Source of the DNA: Apiospora phragmitis
Lineage: Eukaryota > Ascomycota > Sordariomycetes > Amphisphaeriales > Apiosporaceae
Reading direction: 5' to 3'
Length of the DNA: 64,000 nucleotides
Assembly: GCA_038363925.1 (NCBI GenBank)
Contig: JAQQWL010000011.1
Coordinates: 6,882,001 to 6,946,000, forward strand
Shown here: positions 12,801-25,634 of the stretch, piece after piece
Layout of the letters: every line of letters begins with the position of its first letter
How positions within the stretch are numbered: position 1 is the first letter of the stretch
The notes under the pieces: model-generated
Told to the model about the DNA's origin: nothing
Databases searched by the model: none
The model's input: only the letters and a program-made list of their open reading frames with translations
Position numbers and translations under genes: made by a program

Positions 12801-15800
12801 AATTGAAAGCTTCGAGAATTTGCCAATAGCCTGTGCGATAAGCAATTAATAGCTTAGGTAGCTGGAGGGCAGGTTCCGTCCGCAGCGACCGGCCGTTGAT
12901 CGACACGCCGGCCTTCGGACAAATGCTCCAAATGTGACGCTGACGACGCTTCTCGTTCCTTGCTCGCCATCTCCGCCGCCCGGATTTCCCTCCCTATCTC
13001 GCTTCGCTTCGCTGTCTGTGGTTCCGGTGGTTTCTAAAGAGATCTTTTTGGGTCTGTCTCTGTGTTCTCAACGGAGGAAATCCATGCCAGGAACCCCTCC
13101 CCTCTTGAAAAGCCTTGTTTGGTTATTTGCACCCTACCCTACCCTATGTACGCCTGCTCGCACGCGGCACGTCGTACGGCGCACCAACATACTACACATC
13201 ATATCATATTTAGAGTAGTATCCTTACTGACATCAATCAGTCAATCAATCAATCGGAACTCAATCCTCCAAATTGTTTCTAAATTTGTCTTTGGTTATGT
13301 GTACGGCGCGCATCTAGGGAGAGTGCAGCATGTTATGTTACCGTCTTGCGTTTGGTGTGAGAAATCTTCGTATTGCTCTTCGCCGAGGGGACGAAGACGA
13401 TAAGACAAAAAACGCCACATGCTCATGTCGGGCGTGTTAGAGGCTTGCAAAGATCTTTCTTCTTGTTTTCCCGTCATTCCCGCAGTTGGCCAGCCCAAAA
13501 CAAAAAAGAAATCAAGCATTGAAGCGTGAAGGGAAGAAGCCGAACAGGCCGCCCCCCTCGAATCCACAGATTGGCTGGCGCCCGCAGACCCGTTTCCTCG
13601 GGTCGAAATGACGGGGGGCTTGCCAAGGGACACGCGGCGTTCCCTCTTCAGCCTCCACCCCTACATCGTACAGTACATGCAGTACTACGCTTCATCGTTA
13701 CTCCACTGGGGCTAATAAAGGTGGCTTTCCAAGATGCACCTCGACTCTCGAGCGAGTAATGCTCTCGTACACTGCTTACTGTTTTTAGGGGTCTGCCGTC
13801 GAGGCCTCCGCGTCTAGTTCGCAGTAGTAGATGCTGCTAGCCAGCTTCACTATGCTTCTCATCTAAGCTGGGCATCAGGGTCCTGTTGTACAACACATCA
13901 AGTCCACCTATTCGAGGTCGTCTAACCACGGGGAAATCTACCGAACAACATAAGCTTGCTGGCGTGAAGCCAAGCCGTTGAATCTCGTCTGCCAGTGTAT
14001 CATCTGGCTCCTTGGCGTTGATTAGAAGCGCCTCTCCATTTGCCCGGAGTCACAGGCTTACCTGATCAGAGTTATTTGAACCTCCCGTGAGCGTTAGACA
14101 CGAAACACGGGCAACAACCGCGGGGGCCATATGCTCTAGTTTGGGGAGGACAGAGATTTATTCAGATCATCAACGTACAAGAATAGCCTTAGAAGGCGAC
14201 GTGGGAGAGTGCCGGCTCAGAGAGCTCTTTCTGGTCCAGGTCTTAGTAAGAGGCACGACTTTCGTCTCTCACACTCTTAACATGTACTTGTATGTGTCCT
14301 GCAAATGGTACATCTCTTGAGGGACACTTTTTCACTTCAGTTAGGCTGGCTTTTCACGATTGATGCATTATGTATTAACATTCCACGTTCCGTCCCGCTA
14401 GCTTTCGGAGTCAGCCCGGCCTCCCGAACCCACTGCGTGTCGTGCACTGGCAGATAGACTCCATGCAGCCTGTCGTGGACTCCGGGATCTCCTATGTGGG
14501 GGTTTTCCGGGACACGGCGGCATAATTACCGCCCTACTTTTGAAATGACTTCGTCTATATACTTACGTGTTGGGGGTATTCTGGCTTGCTATGTGTGCTC
14601 TCTCTGCCCCTTTTCGTAGGAGCTTCCGAATGCACCGACTCCCTTAACCAATCGACTTTTCGACGAGACGCGCTACTCTACTCTACTTTAGACCTTGCAC
14701 TGTCCGTCTTGAGAAAGGAGTATATCTTTACTCGATGTACCGGCTGGATAATCTGTGCTGTTTGGGGTTATAGCACACCGTGAGATCCTCTGTGGTTCAC
14801 GTGGCACTCCATGGTCTCTCAGTGCCATGTGTCGGTTGCGTTCTTTGTTCCCGTCAGATGCATACCACTTATAACAAGCCAGAGTGAGGATCGCACTCGA
14901 TATGGTACTAAGTTGGATGGTGTCTGAAGGACGTCCCATCGCGAGAACCGAGTAGATGGTGCGTTATATGTGGCTTCAGCATCTCCCTGGGTCTGATAGA
15001 GAGTCGGGAATCCTGTGTGTGCTAAGACCAGTATCACTGTCCCTTCCTCTGCATTTCTCCAAAGGAAAGGGGGAAAGGGGGGAGAACCTGTATTTTCCTG
15101 AGTGCTGCCTTGTATCTACCTAGCCTATCCTCCGGTTTTTGAAATCACCCTAGGTCTAAGTGCCTGGTTTCGCTGCTTCAGTCTGCAGCAGTATAGCCTG
15201 AGAGATTTGCCAGCCTGGTCTACCCAACGCCAAGTACGAGTCTGTTTTCCACAACTAAGCTCCCAGGGAGTTGTGGTGTACTGTGTATGGAGATGATTCC
15301 CTTCCACTCAGTCGACTACTATAGTAGTCCTGGCAGCTGTTTGCCCTTGCTTGTCACCGATAGAACTCGCCGACTTGGGGATTTCGAAACCGCCCCGGCT
15401 CCTCCAGAAACTGCCCCCAGCTGGTATGGAGGTTTGTGTCATCTGCCATCGTGGCTGGGTTAGTAACATCAAGCAGTAGGTTATAATGGTTCAGGACTCC
15501 ATAACCACTGCTAGCGTTATCCCTCGAATGAAGTTTTTGCATAATGGTAATGGTGGGAATATCAGATAGGTGCTCTGTTCGCAGCATAGCTATAAACCCT
15601 CAGAGTGGGTAGTATATTTGCAAGTAAAGCCGGGACTTGCATGCCCATATAAGAGCTCATCAGTGTGTCGAACTGAGTGTTTCCTGATGAGGTGCCTATT
15701 CACCTGCTTGCGGCCTCTATGAACCAAAACTCTGTATCTATTTACCGATTTATTTATACATTTGATACTGATATATAGTGAGCTTTATATCTAATACGGG

Positions 15801-17188
15801 TTTAATACTGTTATGGTGTCTATATCGAGCTTACAAGATTAGCTCTACTCTCTAAGCCAGCCCAGTGTGTGTGTGTGTATACTTTCTTCTGTCCTCTGCT
15901 TCTTTATTTTCTCTCTATCCCGGCTAGAACTCGAATGGGTTATATGGTACAAACAGACAGCGTGAAGAGGCGAGCAAAGCTATATTATAATTACCCCTTA
16001 TACGCGGCTGGGACCTGCCATGATGTGTCCAAGTTGCCTTTGTTGAGAGGTCAAATGTGCTCAAGAATCCAAGTTGAATCCGACACAAGTGCCGCATATC
16101 GCACTGTCAGTTGCCGTTGTCTTCGAGAATAAGTTAAGACCATTACACAGATATGGAGATTATTAATTCCAAGCGTACGTTCCGGCACCTAGCATGAACA
16201 CGGACTCGCCTACTTTCATAAGACATTGTATAAATCTGCTCACTCAGTCTGTGATCCTCAGCAGGCTGGCCTCAATATTGATGCTTTAGGTGCCCTCGAT
16301 AAGTCAGTAAACTAGTATGTACATGTACTGAGTAGCAGGAGACGAAATCTCGCAGATTGGCACTCATTCACTAGCAGCATGTTGCTTACTGCTCGACATT
16401 GACCGCGAGGTAGACATCTTTTTAGCTGTGAATTTATAACGAAGGTTCGTCTAGTCTTGCCTTTAGACGGAAGATTACTGCCATTCGGAAAGTTCATTTG
16501 ATATAATTGTGCAGGTACGCATGGGAGGCTTGGACGGACGGATAAAGCGTAACTCTGCCCTCATACATATGTGTGGAACCATGGAATCTTCAATGGATAC
16601 CTAAAGTACCAACCGTACGGAGTGAGAGATCTCAATCTATCTACCCTTTATATCCCCACGCCAGGTCACGATGGTTCATGATTCGGAAATGCACTCAACC
16701 CAGTCTCGTCGGCATTGGGCCGTTTTCGCAAATACCGTAACCGTAACCGTATTCGCACCTTAGCGTAGATATCGGGGCGGACCCCCCGGTTTTCGTTTCT
16801 CTTTAATTGCAACTACGAACCCTGGCGAATCCTAACTAACGTAGCGTAGTGGAGGCACTTCCCCCTTTATGCACTGCCGTTTTCGACGAAGCTTCTCTTT
16901 AGCTCGACTTGGCCGGTTCAGCTTGCAATAGACATGACATGACCACCAGCGGCGTCACCACTCATCTCCGCACCGAGTAAATGTAACAGCACACATATGC
17001 ACCGTAGTCTAAGGGTTGAGATGGAGCCTGCGGATAAAATTCGAACAACGGAGCCATAGAAGCCGGTTCGCCCTTCATAATGATGTCCTTTATAAAGCGA
17101 GGCCATCGCATCGGTACGGACTGCCGTGCTATCTTGTTGTTGTTGATGTTGCGCACGATTGATCGAGTCTGATCATACGACCGAGACA
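9817..17188. other. Gene-poor region, 7.4 kb
   Basis: No gene with recognisable domains or a consistent exon chain was found on either strand. The left part (about 9.8-11.1 kb) is probably the leader and promoter of the WSC gene, with long pyrimidine-rich tracts on its coding strand and a CCA-repeat microsatellite near 10827-10848. The segment around 15.72-15.85 kb is clearly A+T-rich. A short accgta repeat lies at about 16736-16755. A non-coding RNA or a heavily decayed element cannot be excluded. Confidence 0.45.
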
Positions 17189-19000
17189 ATGCCGTCCATC
17201 TCTGACTTGCAGTATGCAAGCATCCTCCCCGATGGACTGCCGCTCTCGTTGGTCGGTGTCGTAGCCACTGTTGTGATAGGCATCATCTACAGCGTCCTGG
17301 CCAAGGAACGACCTCTTGCTGGCTTCCCTTGGCCGTCATCCAAGGCCAAAGTCCCAAGAAGAGCTGGCTGTCACACGGCCCCCAGACTATCACCGAGGCG
17401 CTGGCCAAAGTATGCTCATCAGATCGTCGTCGAGCCCAAGCATGCCGCTGACACAGCCGATAGTACTCCGGCCCTTTCCAGGTCATGACCGGAACCGGCC
17501 CCAAGATCGTCTTGCCCAACCGATTCGCAGATGAAATTCGCAACAACCCTTCGCTCAATTTCCAGAAGGCTTTCCTAAAGGTGCGATGGCCTCGAATGGA
17601 GACGAGCACGTCGTCATGGCGTACCTTGGAATGCCCTAGGACTAACGCGTCGACATTAGGACTTCTTCACCGAGTATGAGGGTTTCTCCCTCACCGCCAA
17701 GGGCTGACAGGCGATAACATGATACAAGAGACCGTACGCGTGAAGCTGACGCAGTCCCTCGGTCTCGTGACCGACGACCTGGTCGACGAGACCACGGCCT
17801 CGCTGAGAGACATCTACGGCGAGAGCCCGGAGTGGACGACGGCCGTGCTGAAGGACGGCGTCACCGACCTCGTCGCGCGCCTGGCCTCGCGCGTCTTCCT
17901 CGGCCAGGACGTCTGCCGCAACGAGCGCTGGCTGCAGATCGCCAAGACGTACACGGTCGACTCCTTCATCGCGGCGTACCTCATGCGGCTGGCGCCGACG
18001 CTGCTGCGGCCTCTGGTCTACTGGTTCGTGCCGCAGGGCCGGTCGATCCGCCAGGCCGTGCGCGACGCGCGCCAGATCATCGGGCCCGAGGTGGCGCGGC
18101 GCATCGCCGCCGTCGACGGCGCCCGCGCCGCGGGCCGCAAGCCGCCCAAGACGGCCGACAGCCTCGGCTGGATGTACGAGGTCGCCCGCGGCCGCGCCGT
18201 CGACTACCCGGCCTCGCAGCTCTCGCTGACCATGGCCGCCATCCACACCACGACCGAGACGACGAGCCAGGCCATGCTGGACATCTGCGAGCACCCCGAT
18301 GTCGCCCAGCAGCTGCGCGAGGAGATCATCCAGGTCATCGGCGAGCACGGCTGGTCCAAGAACAGCGTGACCAAGCTCAGGCTCATGGACAGCTTCTTGA
18401 AGGAGTCATCGCGGGTTCACCCACTAAACCTGAGTAAGTCCCCTTTTCTGTCACTACCACCCCAACCCCCACCTCGTAATCCAACTCCAGGAGAAATATG
18501 GTACGCCGAAGACACAGAAAGAACTAAAAACGCTAACCCGACCATCGCGCCCCCACGTGTAGCCAGCATGAACCGCTACGTCGACCAAGAAGTCGTCCTC
18601 TCGGGACGGCACGGTGCTGCCCCAGGGCAGCCGCATCATGGTAGCGGCCAACTTCGCGGACGCGGCCGCGTACCCGTCGCCCGCGACGTTCGACGCTGCG
18701 CGGTTCCTGCGGCGGCGGCAGGAGCCCAGGCAGGAGCACGCGTGGCAGTTCGTGACAACGAACCCGCAGCACCTGCACTTCGGCCACGGCGAGCACGCCT
18801 GCCCGGGCCGCTTCTTCGCCGCCCACCTCGACAAGGTCGCCCTGTGCCACCTGCTGCTCAAGTACGACTGGCGCTTCGTGCCCGGGCCCGACGGCCGCTT
18901 CCCTGCGCCTGACCACTTCGAGACCGGCTTCAGCGGCAGCCGCACTGGCCAGGTGCAGTTCCGGAGGCGGCGGGAGGAGATCGAGCTGGATCTGGAGTAA
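17189..19000 (+). CDS. Cytochrome P450 monooxygenase (CYP68/ent-kaurene-oxidase-like), frameshifted
   Basis: This is a microsomal class II P450 of about 517 residues. Exons are 17189-17409, 17464-17580, 17660-18433 and 18563-19000. An N-terminal membrane anchor (LVGVVATVVIGIIY) tethers it to the ER. The I-helix reads AAIHTTTETT, the K-helix ExxR is ESSR, and the heme loop is FGHGEHACPGRFFA, whose Cys is the thiolate ligand. The overall pattern resembles fungal P450s related to ent-kaurene oxidase and CYP68, which oxidise terpenoids and other secondary metabolites; the substrate cannot be read from sequence. Frame breaks lie at 17326-17328 (one C short), 17701-17703 (one G short) and 18603-18605 (one base extra or two short). 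Conserved P450 sequence continues across each, and corrected lengths give consistent splice phases. No other biosynthetic gene adjoins it. It converges on the NLR-like gene. Confidence 0.85.
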
Positions 19001-19664
19001 CTTGGCCAGCTACACAAACCATGAGTTCTGATAAAATGAATGGAAAGAAGTGTCTGAAATATCTTGTTAAAGCATATGATTAATTGGATAAAAAATATAT
19101 CTTGAATGGTAAAGTAGAGTGAAGTCCCATGGAGTACATACGTAGTTTGAATGACGCACGGTCAAAAAGTAGATATAACTTGTAAGACCGGGCAATTCCT
19201 TCGAATTGCGTTCATGTATGATCACTTGACCGTCAATGGTCTCACGTCGTAACATAACAACCGATCTCTTTGCCAAATACCAAAGTAGGTTATATCTTTC
19301 AGTCTACCTAAAGTACTCAATGCCATCTCATCACATCAGTCCGTCAGCCATTAATTATGTATGAACGCCATATATATATATCATCCTCCCACGCTGACCA
19401 ACAACCCGGGGGGCCAGTTTGACTTTCTCCTTTCTTTTTACATCAATGAGGTACTTGCTTGGGTATCTTGCCAAAAAAATACATAATAAAATAACGATGG
19501 GAAGAAACGCAGAAACTTCCCAGCTCAAACCTCCTTCGTTTCTCCGTTTTCTCTTTTCATCATCAGATTTGACGGTCGACCGACCGAACGACCGCCGAAC
19601 TTGATCTTTCCGTTCGTTTTTTTTCTTTCTCTTTTACTTGTTCTTCTTTTTTGTTTTCCTTTCT
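19001..19664. other. Convergent intergenic region
   Basis: This lies between the 3' ends of the P450 (+) and NLR-like (-) genes. It is A+T-rich, with a TA microsatellite near 19371-19381 and a T-rich stretch at about 19610-19665. No gene is seen; it probably holds both 3' UTRs. Confidence 0.5.
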
Positions 19665-22600
19665 TCACATCGCAGCTCCCACTTCGCTGTCGCGCCGGAC
19701 GACGGACTCCATGGCGTTGAGGTCGATGGCGTACTCGGGCTCGCCCTCGAGGGTCTCGCGGATCAGCTCGAGGGCCGAGTAGTGCCGTAGGGACTGGTTC
19801 TCGGCGGTGCCCGACTTGAGCTCAATGTGGGCGAAGGGGTCGGCACCATGGGCCAGCAGCGCCTTGACCGCGGCAAACCCACCGCTCGCGGTTCTGGAGC
19901 AGGCGGTGGCTGGCGCTGGTCTCGAGCATGTGCGTCACCTCGTTCTGGTGCGTGAAGAAGCGGCGCCCGGCCTTGAGAGCCTTGGTCCACACCTTGTTGG
20001 GCTCCCCTTCCTCGGACGGCCGTGCCGTGGCGCCGGCGTCGAACAGCACGTCCAGCACCTTCGGGTCGGGCATGTCGTGGTGGAAGTCGACGTAGTCGCC
20101 CACCAGCGTCCCGCAGGCGGACACGCCGTCGGGCTTGGGGTTGACCACGTAGACCAGAAGCTCTTCCGCCTTGCGCCGCCGCATATCGCCCTTGAGCGAC
20201 TTCAGCTTCACCGACACGTAGCTTGTAAGACTAGCCTGGATTGCCAGGGAGAGGAAATCCTTGCGCTTCGGGGGTTTTCCGGTTTCCATGGGCTCGTAGC
20301 CTGCCCAGTGCTTTCGGCATAGCGTCGGGCACTTCCTCTCATACCAATCGGGGTCTTCGTACAGAGGCTTATGGCTCTGTAATGATTTGACCCAGGCGCG
20401 TTGGCAAGTGTTGTCGAGATCGTCAAGCAGTTCGCGATAAGCTTCGAGATTTGGCACCTTGTCGTCAACTTGCGCGCAAAGGCGCAGCGCGTTGGCAACA
20501 AGAAGCCACGCCTCAGGTCGGAAGCGTACATCGGGCCACGCCGAGACGGGCGGCCGCATCAGCTCGAAACACTTCAAGTGGCGAATGCAACCGCTCAGTA
20601 GTGCTAAGTCGATCTCTAATGGGTCGGAAGGTGGGACCCCAGGTACCTCTTGCCAGAAGTCTTTCCTGGATGCCCATTCTTTTCCAGTTGTTTGGCAGAA
20701 GACAATGCGCTGCTCGGCTGCCGTTGCTTGATTTCCTTCGGATTCAGTCTCCAGGAAGCCTGTAGCGAACCTTTGTAAACTTTCCCGAAGATCCCGTGTA
20801 AGCGCGTCCAAATCCTCCAGTGTTTTCGGTTGAAGATCTGGCTGTGTAGCCATCAACTTGCCCGACGAAGAGTCCCAGTAACCTTGTAGGGCGAAGGATA
20901 GAGTTATTAGGGAAGGCGGCTGCCGTGCTCTCAGTACAAGCTGCCATATTCTGAAACACAGCTGTATGTCGCTTAGTGGCATATTGCGCAGAAGCTGCAT
21001 ATAAAGGCCATCGTTGCCCCCAAGCCGCGGTGGCAGGGAGTCAAGTGTCTGTCGTAAAGTCCTCAGGGAGCCTTCGAGAAGTGTCTTCATGGCCAGCCGA
21101 GCCCATAACACGTCGCCGCATGACCGTCGTGCCAGTTCTTTGCATAGGTTTTGAGAATCTGGAAGGCCCGGGACGTCCTGCTCTAGAATGTCCTGGAGAT
21201 ACTTGGCCATGGCCTCCTCCGTGTGCTCTTGAACCCTGAGCCGGGGAACACCTTTCAAGCCTTTCTCGAAAGCCGGCAATTCACGACTGCTAACGATTAT
21301 CTTCATGGAATCCTTGTTCGCATAGCTCATGCAAATCTTGGATATCTCGGAGTAGGAGTCCCTGGCCAATTTGCTGCTCCCCCACATCTCGTCCCCATTC
21401 TCACCTACACTTGATATTTCAGTGTCTGCGAGTGAGTAGTGATGCTCCCGGTTGACAATACGGAACTCCTACACATTGCGCTGTTAGCTTCATGCAAAGA
21501 CTTGGCAGATTGGCAACATGGCGCCAAGATAAGACTTACATTGAGACCGTCAACAAATACAACGAACCGTAACTTATTGGAAAAGTTGGCGAAGAGATTG
21601 TAAATCGATTGGGTCAAGGATGTCGCAGTCAAGAACGGTCTCTCCGGAGGCCACTCCCCACCAAAATAAGAAGGGAAAGCCACTCGGACGAGCTCTGGCG
21701 GGGGGCAAGAATCTGATAGAGGTTGGATCTCAACAGACCGAGTTCAGACTTCTGCAACTGGTTGCCGCCTTCGTACATGTAGAAGGAACAGAAAATGAGG
21801 TCGCCGTCTTTGGCCCAGGTACTTTCAAGTTCTTCCCTGACTTGTTCGTTATGGAAAGCCCATTTCATGAGCGTCGACTTGCCAGAGCTTGCGCATCCGC
21901 TGAGCCAAAAGATGGCATCATCCTTGCTTCTCAGAAATTCGCGGAAGGACGAGTCTTCTGCCATCAGCCAATCGCACGTGTCGTCGTGCGCATCTTCAAT
22001 TCGGTTCTCTTTCTCGTGCAGCTGATCGAAGTACAGCATTGCTAGTATTTCTGTACACGAACTGTGAGTAAGCAAGGACTCGGTAATCGTCATTATCGAG
22101 AATGAGGTGATCTTACCTCTAGTGCGTGTATCGATCGCGGCCAGTTCTATAAATAAGTCAGCCATGCACCTTTTCAAGATAGGCCTGCACATTCGTCTTG
22201 TTACCTTCCTGCGTGGGACCGGCCGATAGGCTCGCTAAATGCGAGACCATCTGCTTGTAGCCCATGTCATCTTTGGTCGAAAAGCGAGCAAGACCCATAT
22301 GGCTCGTGGCCATGTCGTCGCGCGTGACGCAAAATCCTTCATATGATGCCGAGTCCTTGGGGACGATCCGGGACGAGCCAGTAGTAAACTGTTCGCGCAT
22401 ACATACGATCCGGATATCCCTAGATATCATTTGGAATGTCCCATGTTGGTTCTCAAAGAACCCTGAGTTTTCCGCCAACGAGCGCAGTAACGGGTCGTTC
22501 GGCGACCGTAAGGAAATCTGAGCTGTTAAAGCAACGCATTCCCCCAGGCTTCTTTTCCCGGTGCGTTGGTGAGGCGTGCCGAGGAAAATGATACCCTTAG

Positions 22601-23168
22601 TCTTGGGATATATGTCGCCCAAGTCGTTGTGGCTCCCGTAGATGCGAGACATGGCAGCTGTGGTCAGAGCCTCCTTAACGATGATGCCTCCGATTCCGTG
22701 CGCCACGAAAAAAACAGGGCGGAAGATGCCTTCTCGGACCCGAGAAAGGTCGACAAGCAGAGATTCGGCCAGGTCCGCGAACATGTCATTACCCTCCCCT
22801 AAGATGCTGGCGTAGCCCCAGGTAATGATTCTTGCGTGCTCTACATCGGCGCCCAACAGTTCTCGCGGCCAGCAGATAGAATCCTTGGACCAAGACCCAA
22901 CGCGATGCCCATTCAGACCGTGCACGAAGACAATGTCGATTCCTTCTTCACCCGGCTCAACGCCGTTGTAAAGTACCATTGGCCCTGCACCCGAGGCCGT
23001 CCCGTCGCCGGTGAGGACTCGCCTGCTGCTGCTCGGGGCCCGACCGACCTTTTCCGAGCCGATCGACAAGGAATCCCTCGAATCCGACATTTCCTCCTGG
23101 TGCCGTGGCCGGGAGGCGGAGGAGGCCCCCCTCTTGAGCCTGACCAAAGTATCTCGGACTCGCTTCAT
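19665..23168 (-). CDS. NLR-like protein: SesB-type alpha/beta hydrolase - NACHT NTPase - ankyrin-like tail
   Basis: Predicted protein is about 1,100 residues. Exons are 23168-22205, 22146-22117 (30 nt), 22050-21540 and 21468-19665. Residues about 65-320 resemble the SesB/lipase-like alpha/beta hydrolase found as an effector on fungal NLRs (IVFVHGLNGH oxyanion region, VAHGIGGIIVKEAL nucleophile-elbow-like motif, IIFLGTPH). A NACHT P-loop ATPase follows, with Walker A WLSGCASSGKSTLMKWA and Walker B-like RFVVFVDGLN. A helical region continues from there, and the C-terminus has an ankyrin-like unit (FAAVKALLAHGADP). Fungal NLRs of this layout act in heterokaryon incompatibility or xenorecognition; the hydrolase is the presumed effector and the C-terminus the sensor. 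The frame breaks at the C6 run 21700-21705 (one base short) and near 19880-19905 (one extra or two short) just before the ankyrin unit. The usual catalytic Ser position holds Gly (GIGG rather than GHSLGG-like), so hydrolase activity is doubtful. Confidence 0.8.
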
Positions 23169-25634
23169 TTCGTATGTGTCGTCTCTTCTCTACCACAAGC
23201 GGCATGAGCAAGATGGAGGGTTATTTGTGAGCAGTACGCTCCATGGCAGCCGTGTGTGTTTTTTCCTCTTCGCATTTGCCCGAAGAATCCTCAATCCCAC
23301 GCCGCGCGGGGTGGTCGTGGGCCGATCCGTCATAAATCAGAATCCCTGCATTGAGTTGGGCCCGTATCCGTTTCAGGACACCATCCCTACCCAGGGTATT
23401 GCCTAGGGGAACCACCGGGCCATTCTGGTCACGCTTGTGTATATTGCTGGAGCGGCTGCCAAGTTGAAACGAGCCAGTCGTGGTTTGATATTCGAATGAC
23501 ATTCTCCACGCCGTTGAGCTATATGGCTCCTGGCTTGCCGCGGAAGTGAGTTTTGTGTTGCTGTCGGAGGAACATCAGGTTCCCATACTGGGGCCGCGGA
23601 AAAAGGTGGATTCAAGGAGGCATAACTTTTGCCCTATTTCCGCTACCTGCTGTACAATCGTCAATCGAGACGGGACATGACGGTATGAGGTAAGTACGTA
23701 GCGGTAAAGCGGTGTGTGCGCCATTCTCCAACAACTTGAACAATCCATGCAAGGAATATGAACAAAGTTTTTTCTCTCCCTCATTTGGCCCACGCACCAC
23801 GAGAGAGTCGTTGGATCAACAGGAGACAGCGACCCTGCGTATCATGGCCGGGGAAGCCATCCGGGCGCGGGCAGCCCAGAAATTCTAGGGAGACAAGCCT
23901 GAATGCGGCAAGAGATGGGCCTAACACGTCGTCCCTATCCAATCGATACGGGTTACTGGAGGATCCGGCTTCTACTAATAGAGCGGGGACGTAACCAAGA
24001 GGCCCTAATAATTGCCAGTAGCGCGCGAGGCCGGCATGTAAATGTACTGGACCTGGCAGACCTACCGACATGCGACAGGACCAGTCTTCTCAATCAATTG
24101 ACCTATCATTTCCCTAGCACCACCACCACCACCACCAACAGTTGATCGTCGAGTCTTCTAGCTGCGGCATCGTGTTCCAAGCTGAAAGAAACAGAAATAA
24201 GGCTTCGTCTTTGTTCAAGGGTTTGCTGCTGCAGCCCAGTCGGTTGGGCACCTGTCACTGCCCTGTAACTGGTGACGACGGGTAGTTCTGCCGAAGCCGA
24301 AGCCCTGCGATGATCGTCTGTTCTCATTTTGACCCCCCACTATGGTGAAGTCTCAATACGACCTCGGGCCATGTCGTGTCGGAGTCGAGTCAAAACCCCT
24401 GGCTGCTCTTTTTTACCTGTATGTATCCATGCGAACCCATACAACTGACGGGAAAGAATTCCGCTTGCAGAGGTGGAGGTTGCTGGTGGCCTGTTTTGAA
24501 CCCCTCGCGGCCTGTTTATGTAGCTTTCCCCAAACCCTGGCTGTTGTGTTCAAGTGCTTTTTAATTTTCTTTTCAGGTCTTGCGCTGTGCCAATCAAAGA
24601 CTACCGGGAAAGGTCATTGGACAGATATTGACAATGATGGGCTTCGATACATTTACACGCCATGGGTATTTCTTCTTCCTGTTTTTGCTCCGCTCCGTCC
24701 TCCGTCCTGTGTAGCAATGATCGGACCTCGAGGTTATATCGTATTAACTGTCCCTCACAGTACTACGTGCATACGTCAGTCATGGTAAGATGATGGTTTC
24801 AGAATGTTCCATCGTTCTCGATTCCCGCCGTGCCTAGCTGCTTACCGACAAAAACTCGCCATTGGTTTCGTTTTAACCTTATCCGCTGGTTTTGTCCCAC
24901 GGTCTACTGTAGGTACATATGTATCTCATACAAACATAGTGGTTGAGCTGGGCGGCTGAATCTCAATATACATTACCAAGCTCTGCGCAGTTGTCAGACG
25001 GACATGGAGCACCGGTCAATGGATGAGAGTCTAGATGCTCGTTCTTGGCCCAAGGGGGGGGGGGGGGGCAGGTAAAGGGTAGCCTTGAGCTCGTCGTGCA
25101 GGCGAGTCCAGATGTCGCGCCGAAGTCGTTTACAGTAGGTACTGAGCCGGGCTTCAAACCGTTGTCTGCGTGCAGATATCGGAGTCGGCCTGGAAACAAA
25201 TTCCTGGTGGCTGAAAAAGGCTGTAGAGTCAATTTGCCAATGGGGAATCCGTGAGCCAGCCCCTTTTCCTGGCTTTTTGGGGACCCATGATGGATTATTT
25301 TGACACCATTACACACCCAAATACAAGTACACAGTAGCACCATTATATTGTCTGGTCTGAGAAGACGCGTAAATATTGAACGTGCTGTTCTCTTTTCTTT
25401 ATGGGTTAGAACGCGGATGGTGGGAACAAGGATGCCGTGGTCTCTTCAACGAGTACTGATTCCCGACTGAATCTGGAATACATGATATGATGCAAGTATA
25501 TCATTGCGCATGCCTGAGGGATTATGAGTATCGTTCGACGCAAATAACATCCTGCCTACCTTGAACACATATGCCTACCCTGAACATATGTTTGCCCAAT
25601 AAGACATTCGCTGGTCGGCTGAACCATAACGGAG

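Noticed and set aside
15684..15691. CTGATGAG, the core box of hammerhead ribozymes
   Set aside because: No GAAA box follows the short inverted repeat after it, and no matching flanking stems are present.
17189..19000. Secondary-metabolite cluster anchored by the P450
   Set aside because: No synthase, transferase, transporter or pathway regulator lies nearby. The neighbours are an NLR-like gene and a gene-poor region.
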